DNA from: Acetispira formosa (nom. nud.)
Lineage (GTDB): Bacteria; Desulfobacterota; Desulfarculia; Adiutricales; Adiutricaceae
Assembly (NCBI GenBank): GCA_023525915.1
Contig: CP026657.1
Coordinates: 744,001-808,000 of the forward strand
Length of the DNA stretch: 64,000 nucleotides
Direction of reading: 5' to 3'
Below are positions 55,271 through 62,783 of this stretch, piece after piece; positions within the stretch are counted from its first letter, which is position 1; each line of letters starts with the position of its first letter. Position numbers and translations under genes: made by a program. The notes below the pieces were generated by a model that ran no database searches, was not told the DNA's origin, and saw only the letters and a list, made by a program, of their open reading frames with translations.

Positions 55271-55440
55271 CAGCAATTGTAATTATGTGCGCCTCCGCAT
55301 AAAACCCTGGCTCAAGCGAGAGTGAGACGGAGCGCCAGCGGCTGGTTTCAGCCTAAACCGATGCTCGTCGAGTAAAACCACACTTTTTGCTCGGCCGCGG
55401 GCAAAAAGTTCAGGTAAAAACGCCATAATTATAATCACTG
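55271..55440. mobile_element. MITE with 9-bp target duplication, copy C (diverged)
   Basis: 170 bp with ends CAGCAATTGTAATTATG and CATAATTATAATCACTG. The interior keeps GAGACGGAGCGCCAGCG, ACCACACTTTTTGC and GCAAAAAGTTCA from the family. The flanks AACCAAAAA and AACCAGAGG (55262-55270, 55441-55449) are a decayed 9-bp duplication. It is the oldest of the three copies. Confidence 0.7.
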
Positions 55441-55522
55441 AACCAGAGGCGTCGGCCGGGAACGCTTCCCTTGGCTCGCCGCCATCAATAAGTATAACAG
55501 ATAACCATGAGGTTTTCCAATA

Positions 55523-57517
55523 ATGGCCTTGATTAGTTTTTCAGATGTGGGCAGGTTTTATGGGCGACAGGACGTCCTGACCGGGGTGACCTTGTCGGTC
55601 AATCCCGGCGAACGGGTCGGGCTGGTGGGCCGCAACGGGGCGGGCAAAACCACCATCATCCGCCTGATAATGGAAAAGGAGAACCCTGATGAGGGACTCA
55701 TAACCCGCGCCAAGGGTCTGCGCATAGGCTATCTGCCGCAGGAACTGCTGGCTGAAGGCGGCCAGAGCCTTTTAGAGCTGGTTATGGATACGGCCGAGGA
55801 ATACCGCAAGGTGGAGACAGAGCTGGCCCTGGTCAGTGAAGAGCTGGCGGAAAAGAGCGGCAGCGGCGATCAAGCCGCGCTGATGGAGCTGGCCGAGCGG
55901 CAGGGGCACCTGATGCACCTGTTCGAATCTCTCGGCGGCTGGGAGAAGGAATCTGAGGCCAAAAAAATCCTCTCCGGCCTGGGTTTTACCGAAACTGATT
56001 TCGGGCGGGACATTTCCGAATTTTCCGGCGGCTGGATGATGCGCGGCATTCTGGCCCGCCTCTTGCTGGCCTCGCCCGACCTTCTGGTGCTGGACGAACC
56101 CACCAACCACCTGGATATTGACAGCCTCATCTGGCTGGAGTTTTATCTGAAATCGTCGCCCTCGTCCCTGCTTCTGGTTTCCCATGACCGGGTCTTTCTC
56201 AACAATGTGGTGCAGAAAATAATCGAAGTGCGCCAGGGCAAGGCCCATACTTATATTGGCAACTATGACCAGTTTCTGGTGGAAAAAGAGCAGCGCCTCA
56301 TCACTGAAGCGGCCGCCTTTGAAAACCAGCAGGATCGGATCAAGCAGCTGGAAAAATTCATTGAGCGCAACCGGGTGCGGGCCTCCACGGCCAGAAGGGC
56401 CCAGAGCCGCATAAAGATGCTGGAAAAGATGGACAAGCTGGAAGCGCCTGAAAGCATGGAGGATCAAACCTTCAACTTTCGTCTGCCCAAACCGGCCCGC
56501 GGGCCGGATGTGGTGGCTGAGCTTCAGAGCGTGAGCAAAAGCTATGGCCCGGTGGAGGTTTATACCGACCTGAACCTGAAGCTCCGGCGGGGCGAGAGGC
56601 TGGCTCTGATCGGCCCCAACGGCCGGGGCAAATCGACCCTTCTGAAGATGCTGGCCGGGCTGGAGCCGGTCAGCCGGGGTGTGCGCCGCCTTGGCAATGG
56701 CGTCAACATCGGCTATTTCGCCCAGTTTCAGATGGACAGCCTTAATCCGTCCAATACCGTGCTGGAGGAACTGTCCACCGTGGCCGGCGACTTGGGACAG
56801 GGTTCCATTCGCTCCATTCTCGGCGGTTTCATGTTTTCCGGCGACGACGTTTTTAAAAAGGTGGCCGTCCTGTCCGGCGGCGAGAAAGCCAGGCTGGCGC
56901 TGGCCAAAATAATGCTGACCGCGCCAAATTTCCTGCTTCTGGACGAACCGACCAACCACCTGGACATTCCTGGCCGCCAGATGCTGGAAGACGCCTTGAG
57001 CGATTACAGCGGCACCATGGTGCTCATCAGCCACGACCGCCATTTCATCAACAGCCTCTGCACCAGCATGGGGGTGATAGAAAACGGCCGATTGGAAATT
57101 TACCCTGGCGACTATGATGACTATCAGACCATGTGGCTGAAGGACGACGGCCAGAGCCGCGCCCAGAAAAATCCGACCCCGAAGGTGGAAGGTGAGGCGC
57201 CCGCTACTGTGGAAGAGAGCGGAGCGGCCGAAGTCAGCCGCAAGGAGAACCGCAAACGGGAGGCTGAAGCCCGCAAGGAGCTGACCGCCAGGCGGCGGCC
57301 CTATGTAAAAAAAATGGAAGAGGCGGAAGCGCGTCTGGAAGCGATTTCGTCCCGCAAAGAGGAACTGTCGGCCGAGCTGGCCGACCCGGCCACCTATCAG
57401 GACGCGGCCAAGGCCAAAGAGCTGAATCTGGAATTTCAAAAGTTGTCGGATGAAGCCGCCGCGGTCGAAGCGGCTTGGGAAGAGGCCATGACGACCCTGG
57501 ACGAAATAGGCGGCTAG
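55523..57517 (+). CDS. ABC-F family ATPase
   Basis: 664 residues with two ABC domains and no membrane segment. Domain 1 has GRNGAGKTT (about 39-47), SGGWMMR and LLVLDEPTNHLD. Domain 2 has GPNGRGKST (about 363-371), LSGGEKARL and LLLDEPTNHLD. A linker between them and a charged C-terminal coiled coil (about 570-655) are typical of Uup/YheS-type proteins. ABC-F proteins act at the ribosome E site or on DNA/RNA, not in transport. The signature of domain 1 is FSGGW and Walker A of domain 2 has Arg (GRGKS), both seen in the family. The ribosome site is weak. Confidence 0.93.
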   Translation: MALISFSDVGRFYGRQDVLTGVTLSVNPGERVGLVGRNGAGKTTIIRLIMEKENPDEGLITRAKGLRIGYLPQELLAEGGQSLLELVMDTAEEYRKVETELALVSEELAEKSGSGDQAALMELAERQGHLMHLFESLGGWEKESEAKKILSGLGFTETDFGRDISEFSGGWMMRGILARLLLASPDLLVLDEPTNHLDIDSLIWLEFYLKSSPSSLLLVSHDRVFLNNVVQKIIEVRQGKAHTYIGNYDQFLVEKEQRLITEAAAFENQQDRIKQLEKFIERNRVRASTARRAQSRIKMLEKMDKLEAPESMEDQTFNFRLPKPARGPDVVAELQSVSKSYGPVEVYTDLNLKLRRGERLALIGPNGRGKSTLLKMLAGLEPVSRGVRRLGNGVNIGYFAQFQMDSLNPSNTVLEELSTVAGDLGQGSIRSILGGFMFSGDDVFKKVAVLSGGEKARLALAKIMLTAPNFLLLDEPTNHLDIPGRQMLEDALSDYSGTMVLISHDRHFINSLCTSMGVIENGRLEIYPGDYDDYQTMWLKDDGQSRAQKNPTPKVEGEAPATVEESGAAEVSRKENRKREAEARKELTARRRPYVKKMEEAEARLEAISSRKEELSAELADPATYQDAAKAKELNLEFQKLSDEAAAVEAAWEEAMTTLDEIGG

Positions 57518-57584
57518 TGAAACCAGTTTCCTGGAGCGGAGCCAATATCGTGTAATTCTGAAAATTGTTGGATAGCTGGGGACC

Positions 57585-57797
57585 GCCGCCGGGAGAAATG
57601 TTTTTGCCCGGCGAGGTTCCGGTGGTCTTTAGTCACCTCGCCGGGCAAAAACATTTCTCCCGGCGGCTGCCTGGTCAGCCCTAAATGAGGGCTGTGGCCG
57701 AGTGGGAGCCGGGAGCGGGGGATTGTTTTTGTCGCGGCTCCGGTGACTAAGACTTCCGGAACCGGAGCCGCGACAAAAACAATCCCCCGCTCCCGGC
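57585..57797. repeat. Double giant-hairpin element, copy 2 (inverted)
   Basis: Hairpin b: perfect 33-bp arms 57585-57617 and 57635-57667 with a 17-nt loop. Hairpin a: perfect 37-bp arms 57708-57744 and 57761-57797 with a 16-nt loop. The linker TGCCTGGTCAG...GGCCGAGTGGGAG is the reverse complement of the linker in copy 1. Compared with copy 1 the arm sequences differ in several places, yet both arms change together so pairing stays perfect. It fills the gap between the ABC-F gene and the glycan operon. Confidence 0.92.
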
Positions 57798-57836
57798 GGG
57801 TCAATGTATAGGATAATTACTGCGAAAGGTCACAAC

Positions 57837-59891
57837 ATGCGCGCGCTGTCATCACGGGAGAAGGGTTTTCTATTCACATTTCTGTGTTCCGTCTGGGCCA
57901 TGCTTTTCTCTTTGTCATTTGTTCAGAAAGAGGACCCCATCTATGCCGGGGACATCTCCCGCTCTCACGACGCCACGGTAAAGCTCATCAGAGCTTTGGA
58001 TGAATCGTTTCTAACCTTTCTCAATACCATCCGTTCCTCCCTCAGCAGTTCCTATAACGTCATTGCCGACCTTCCGCCGACTTTGCTGGAACTATTGACC
58101 GGCTCGACCAGCCGGGGCCACTTTATCATGGCCCTGGTGGTCTGCTACCTCACTCCGCTGTGTTTTCTCCTGCCCCGATATTCCTGGAAGTTTTTCGGGG
58201 ACTCTGAGGAAAAGCCTCTGCCGCTGATGCTCTGTCTGATCCTCTGGTCCTTTCTCTGCCTCAGCTTCTGGCCGATTCTGCTCGGCGGCTACACGGACCT
58301 GTCCAGCCTCATTCCCCTTCTGATCGCTCTCGGCCTGGCCGTGGATACTGATTTTTCCTCAGCCTATCAGCGCCGCCGGATGATTATTCTCGGCCTCTGC
58401 CTGTATCTGGCTTTCATGTTCCGCCGGTGGTATATCTTCGCTATCGGCAGTGTCTACCTGACCTGCCTGATAGTATCCCTGGGCGCGCTGAACCGCGACA
58501 ACGCCAGAGAGAAACTGACCATCATCGTCAAAAACCTGGTCACCGCCGGACTGACCACCCTTCTATTGATAATGATCTTTCAGTTCCCGGTCTTTCGCGG
58601 TATGGTATTTAACCGGTATAAAGATAAATACAGCGCCTTTCAGGGGCCGCTGTCCAACTCGCTGCTCGGCATATATTCCACAGTCGGCCCGGTGATCCTG
58701 TTAACGGCCGCAGCGGCCCTCCTGACAAACTTCGTCAGGAGACGAAAGGTCAGGGCCTCCCTCTTCATTCTCATCTGTCCGCTCATTTTCTTCGCGGCCG
58801 TAACCAGGCTTCAGGCCCTGGACATGCATCATACCCTGGGAGTGAACATCTATATATGGCTGGCCGCTTTCGGCGGAATAATCAATCTTTACCTGGCCCT
58901 GCCCAAAGCCGGGCTGAAAGCCATACTGTGCCTGGCCGTTACGGCCTATATGATAATCGGTTTTCAAGGCGCTTTTTCGACCCGGACGGCCGAAGAGAAA
59001 TCACCCCTGCTGCCGGGCGCAATCATCAAGCCGGTGAAGCATCCCAACTTTGCCGGCCTCAATGAACTGATGCTTGATTTGAAAGAACTGGCGGACAACA
59101 GTTCCACCAAAATTTTCCTGGCCGGTTCCTCAAACATTCTGAATGAACACATGGTGCGCAACAACATTCCCAGCCTGCGCCAGCATATTCTGGATAATAA
59201 AGGCATCGATAAGCGCGACGGCATAGTGGTCTTTCAGCTGATGGCCGCCAAGTATGTCGTGACCGTGGACCCCGTCCGTGCGGTGGTCAAAGAGGATGAG
59301 CAGACCACGGTTATCGTGCCGGTGGATAAGCTTATGAAGGGTGAAGGCATTGGCCGGGCCTACACAAAGCTGGAGAAAACCTATGACCTCGGCAACGGCG
59401 TGACGGCCCATATCTATAAAAAGGAGAGGGCCTTTACCCTGGCTGAAGTGCGGGACTATATAGACAGCTTTCCGGCCGGGCATGAACGGTGGACCAATCC
59501 GGTCAGCCAAACTGATGAACTGCTGATGACCGCCTGGGAGCTGGTCTCCGACGGCGTTGAACGCCAGCCCTTCGACCGCGAAAACAGCCGGGGCGATTAC
59601 GTCATCAAATCAGGGCACGATCCGGCCACCTCCGTTACCCTCAACCTGGAAGGTTTTGAACGGATAAAATTTTCCCTGACCATTTCCGCCTGGAAAAAGG
59701 TTTGCGGCGGCCACGCCTTTATCACCGCCGGAGTGCCTGGCCGGGAAGCGGAGAAGGCCGATTTGAACGCCGGTGAAACCCTGGTCTATGATATGGAGCT
59801 GGGCAACCCTCCGCAGCTTGTTCTCAGCGCCGAGGGCAATGGCGGCACCGCCTGCGACCGCGTCTTCTTTCGAATTCTGGAAAGTGAATAA
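57837..59891 (+). CDS. Multi-span membrane protein of a glycan-modification operon
   Basis: 684 residues with about ten membrane segments in the first 385 residues, then a soluble C-terminal part of about 300 residues. The layout is that of GT-C-type membrane glycosyltransferases that use a lipid-phosphate sugar (GtrC/ArnT-like); no specific family is recognised. An acidic pair in the first periplasmic loop (KEDPIYAGDIS) fits a GT-C DxD/ExD site. ATG 57837 has AAAGGT 7 bases upstream; 57804 would start inside the repeat region. It is followed by a small SMR-like gene and a GtrB-like gene, so the three probably add a sugar or other group to a surface glycan. Confidence 0.72.
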   Translation: MRALSSREKGFLFTFLCSVWAMLFSLSFVQKEDPIYAGDISRSHDATVKLIRALDESFLTFLNTIRSSLSSSYNVIADLPPTLLELLTGSTSRGHFIMALVVCYLTPLCFLLPRYSWKFFGDSEEKPLPLMLCLILWSFLCLSFWPILLGGYTDLSSLIPLLIALGLAVDTDFSSAYQRRRMIILGLCLYLAFMFRRWYIFAIGSVYLTCLIVSLGALNRDNAREKLTIIVKNLVTAGLTTLLLIMIFQFPVFRGMVFNRYKDKYSAFQGPLSNSLLGIYSTVGPVILLTAAAALLTNFVRRRKVRASLFILICPLIFFAAVTRLQALDMHHTLGVNIYIWLAAFGGIINLYLALPKAGLKAILCLAVTAYMIIGFQGAFSTRTAEEKSPLLPGAIIKPVKHPNFAGLNELMLDLKELADNSSTKIFLAGSSNILNEHMVRNNIPSLRQHILDNKGIDKRDGIVVFQLMAAKYVVTVDPVRAVVKEDEQTTVIVPVDKLMKGEGIGRAYTKLEKTYDLGNGVTAHIYKKERAFTLAEVRDYIDSFPAGHERWTNPVSQTDELLMTAWELVSDGVERQPFDRENSRGDYVIKSGHDPATSVTLNLEGFERIKFSLTISAWKKVCGGHAFITAGVPGREAEKADLNAGETLVYDMELGNPPQLVLSAEGNGGTACDRVFFRILESE

Positions 59892-59904
59892 ATCAGGGGA
59901 AACT

Positions 59905-60249
59905 ATGAACAGCGCCTATTATTTTCTGACACTATCCTCCGCCACCGCCGCTGTGGGGCAGATCCTCCTGAAACTGGGGGCCAGCCGGGGCGGCTGGGAG
60001 ATACTGAAAGCTCCCCAGTTCTGGGGCGGAGGGTTCTGCTATTTCATCAGCTTTGTGCTGTGGGTTTATGCTCTTTCCAAGGTGGAGCTGGGCATGGCCT
60101 ATCCCTTCACGGCTCTGACCTTTGTAATGGTTTTTCTGCTCAGTTTTCTGGTTCTGGGTGAATCAGTCAGCCGTATGGAACTGCTGGGCATTATGCTGAT
60201 TCTGTCCGGCTTTCTGGTCATGTTCAAAGCCGGACAGGGTGCGGCCTGA
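59905..60249 (+). CDS. SMR/EamA-like small membrane protein (flippase-like)
   Basis: 114 residues with four membrane helices. Features such as GQILLKLGASRG and LSKVELGMAYPFTALTFVMV are those of the small multidrug resistance/ArnE-F group. In an operon with a GtrB-like transferase and a GT-C-like protein, a lipid-linked sugar flippase is the likely role rather than drug export. It starts 13 bp after the upstream stop (AGGGGA site); the next gene begins 31 bp later. Confidence 0.85.
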   Translation: MNSAYYFLTLSSATAAVGQILLKLGASRGGWEILKAPQFWGGGFCYFISFVLWVYALSKVELGMAYPFTALTFVMVFLLSFLVLGESVSRMELLGIMLILSGFLVMFKAGQGAA

Positions 60250-60280
60250 ACACAGACATACTTCGACAGGTGAACAAGCT

Positions 60281-61321
60281 ATGAACGAAAATAACCAAGC
60301 CGCTTCCCGGCCGAAAATTTTGGCACATCGAGAGTGCCGCATCGGACCAGTCCAGTGCGGACCACGCACAATCAGTTTAGTTGTTCCATGCTATAACGAA
60401 GAAGAAATGCTGCCGATCACCATCAGTGAACTCTATGGCTTTTTATCTGAATGCGTAGCGGAAGGTCTGGCCGGGGCGGACAGTGAGATAATTCTGGTTG
60501 ATGACGGCAGCCGTGACCGCACCTGGGAACTGATCAGCCGGGCGGCCGAAGAGCATTCCGCCATTCGCGGCCTGAAACTTTCCCGCAACCGGGGCCACCA
60601 GAATGCGCTCCTGGCCGGCCTGGAAAAGGCGGAGGGCGATTTCATCATCAGCCTGGACGCCGATCTTCAGGATGACATAAATGTCATCAAAGACATGATC
60701 CGCGCGGCTGAAAACGGCATGGACATCGCCCTGGGCGTAAGAAAAAAAAGAGAAACTGATTCGCCCTTCAAGCGTCTTTCGGCCGAAGGATTTTATAAGC
60801 TGATGAGCTTTTTGAAAGTCAATCTGGTATACAACCACGCCGATTTTCGCGGGCTGTCCCGCCGGGCGGTTGCGGCGCTGATGGAATATAAGGAAGTGAA
60901 TCTCTTTTTAAGGGGAATCATCCCGGAACTGGGTTTCCCAACGGTTCTTATTTATTATGACCGCAAGGAGCGGGCGGCTGGAGAGACAAAATATCCGCTG
61001 CGCAAGATGCTGTCTTTCGCCTGGCAGGGAGTGACTTCCTTTTCCACCTTTCCCCTGAAATTCGTTTCCTTCCTCGGCCTTTTAATGGCCACCGGAAGTC
61101 TGGCCGTGGTGGCCTGGGCGCTTTCTGTTCATTTTTTCACCGACAATGCCATCCCCGGCTGGACCTCCACCGTTGTGCCTCTGTTGTTCACTTCCGGCGT
61201 GCAATTGCTGGGTCTGGGCATCATAGGCGAATATTTGGGCAAGATGTACCTGGAGACCAAAAGGCGGCCGCGCTATTTTATCGAAAAAACCACTGACGAT
61301 GAATCCCGGACCAAACCATAA
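60281..61321 (+). CDS. GtrB/ArnC-type polyprenyl-phosphate glycosyltransferase
   Basis: 346 residues. The GT2 domain has VVPCYNEEEMLP, EIILVDDGSRDRTWE, LSRNRGHQNALLAGL and the metal-binding ISLDADLQDD. Two C-terminal membrane helices follow (LKFVSFLGLLMATGSLAVVA and VVPLLFTSGVQLLGLGIIGE). It loads a sugar onto undecaprenyl phosphate on the cytoplasmic face. ATG 60281 with AGGTGA upstream is chosen over an in-frame GTG at 60239. An N-terminal tail of about 30 residues precedes the domain. Confidence 0.92.
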   Translation: MNENNQAASRPKILAHRECRIGPVQCGPRTISLVVPCYNEEEMLPITISELYGFLSECVAEGLAGADSEIILVDDGSRDRTWELISRAAEEHSAIRGLKLSRNRGHQNALLAGLEKAEGDFIISLDADLQDDINVIKDMIRAAENGMDIALGVRKKRETDSPFKRLSAEGFYKLMSFLKVNLVYNHADFRGLSRRAVAALMEYKEVNLFLRGIIPELGFPTVLIYYDRKERAAGETKYPLRKMLSFAWQGVTSFSTFPLKFVSFLGLLMATGSLAVVAWALSVHFFTDNAIPGWTSTVVPLLFTSGVQLLGLGIIGEYLGKMYLETKRRPRYFIEKTTDDESRTKP

Positions 61322-61358
61322 ACCCACCTGTGAGGAACACGCCTGAACTTATGATTTG

Positions 61359-61817
61359 TTAATATCTGGAGAGGTCTTTCACCTCTTCATAATAAGACGC
61401 CACACCAACTTCTTTCATGCGGTTATTTATAGCGACATGCCTTCGGTGGAGATGTTCGTCAAACCCGGTCTTGTTACAGGGGAATTCATGGCACTGAAAG
61501 CAAAAGTCGACACCTGTTTTTTCAATGCAGGGACGCACCCCGCAATTTTTGAACAGTTTGCATTTCTCCTTGCGGCATCCCCCGCATGAACCGGCGGACA
61601 AATGGGCCAAAAACGCCTTGAAAGCCGGATACTTTAAGAAAATTGGTTCGCCGAGCATATCAACAAAGCGTTCAGCATAGGCATCAAAATTGCCAAGGCT
61701 GCCTTTCAGTTCACCGCTGAGCTTGCTGATATCCCCTTGCGCGAAAGCGAAACACTTGCCGCAATGAAGGCCGCAGGGGGCCAGCCTTTGTTTGATATAT
61801 TCATAATCATAGGTCAT
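61359..61817 (-). CDS. DUF3795 cysteine-rich protein
   Basis: 152 residues. Cys patterns CGLHCGKCFA (about 14-23), CGGCRKEKC, CGVRPCIEK and FCFQCHEFPC fit the DUF3795 family, likely zinc- or iron-sulfur-binding. Function unknown. ATG 61817 has AAGGAG 7 bases upstream; the longer in-frame start at 61919 lies inside rbsK. Confidence 0.88.
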   Translation of the reverse strand: MTYDYEYIKQRLAPCGLHCGKCFAFAQGDISKLSGELKGSLGNFDAYAERFVDMLGEPIFLKYPAFKAFLAHLSAGSCGGCRKEKCKLFKNCGVRPCIEKTGVDFCFQCHEFPCNKTGFDEHLHRRHVAINNRMKEVGVASYYEEVKDLSRY

Positions 61818-61842
61818 GATGTTTCTCCTTGATATTCCGATA

Positions 61843-62766
61843 TCAGGCCAGCGGCGGCTTAATGGCCGCCACTTCATCAGCTGAAGGTATGGAACTCTGC
61901 GCCCCCGGACGGGAAACAACTATGCCAGCCACTTGGCCCGCGAACTCCACCGCCTGCTCAAGTGAATAACCTTCCACCAGCATCATGGTCATGGCTGCCG
62001 TGAAGCTGTCTCCGGCGGCTGTGGTATCCACGGCCGCCACCGCCGATGATACCGGCATATAAACGCTGGATGCGCCCGTCACAATCAGGGCCCCTTCACT
62101 GCCCAGCGTCACCACCACCGTGCCTACGCCGCGCTCCAGAATCTTGCGGGCCGCTTTTTCCGCCTCGTCAATATTGGTCACCGGCATATCGGCCAGATGG
62201 GCCAGTTCAATTTCATTGGGTTTGAGAATATCAATATTCCGATAAAGATCATCCGGCAGACGGGTGGCCGGGGCCGGGTCCAGGATGACCAGTTTTTTCA
62301 TCTCCCTGGCCAGGGCGGCGGCCTGGGCCACGCTTTCAATGGGGATTTCCAGCTGCATGATCACCGCTTGGGCCTCCCCGATCATTTCGCGGCGGGACTG
62401 AATGTAATCCGGGCTGGTATGGAGATTGGCCCCCGGCACCACAATGATATTGTTGTTGCCTGAATCCTCCACCCCTATTATGGCCAAACCGCTGGGCACC
62501 TCCTCCAGCCGCTGCACCGCTTCGACCTCAACGCCCACCGAGGAGAGGTTTTCCAGCAATTTATCGCCGTGCTCATCCCGCCCGACCGAACCGAGCATGG
62601 CCACCGAAGCTCCCAGCCGGCCGAGGGTGTAGGCCTGATTGGCGCCCTTCCCTCCCCCTACATAATGGAGACTGTCGCCCAGAATGGTTTCCCCCGGCAC
62701 AGGTATGTGCGGCACGCGCACCACCTGATCCATATTCAAACTGCCGATGACCAAGAGTCGGCCCAT
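61843..62766 (-). CDS. rbsK: Ribokinase (PfkB family)
   Basis: 307 residues. Ribokinase motifs are the N-terminal GSLNMDQVVRVPHIPVPGET, GGKGANQAYTLGRLG, and the catalytic anion-hole DTTAAGDSFTAAM. It phosphorylates ribose to ribose 5-phosphate. It starts 17 bp after an ADP-ribosylglycohydrolase-family gene in the same direction, which suggests salvage of ribose from ADP-ribosyl or nucleoside compounds. ATG 62766 has GGGAGA 8 bases upstream. Confidence 0.92.
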   Translation of the reverse strand: MGRLLVIGSLNMDQVVRVPHIPVPGETILGDSLHYVGGGKGANQAYTLGRLGASVAMLGSVGRDEHGDKLLENLSSVGVEVEAVQRLEEVPSGLAIIGVEDSGNNNIIVVPGANLHTSPDYIQSRREMIGEAQAVIMQLEIPIESVAQAAALAREMKKLVILDPAPATRLPDDLYRNIDILKPNEIELAHLADMPVTNIDEAEKAARKILERGVGTVVVTLGSEGALIVTGASSVYMPVSSAVAAVDTTAAGDSFTAAMTMMLVEGYSLEQAVEFAGQVAGIVVSRPGAQSSIPSADEVAAIKPPLA

Positions 62767-62783
62767 ATTATTCATCTCCCGTC

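Noticed and set aside
55772..57439. 555-codon minus-strand ORF opposite the ABC-F gene
   Set aside because: Shadow of a GC-rich gene; the plus strand has full ABC signatures.
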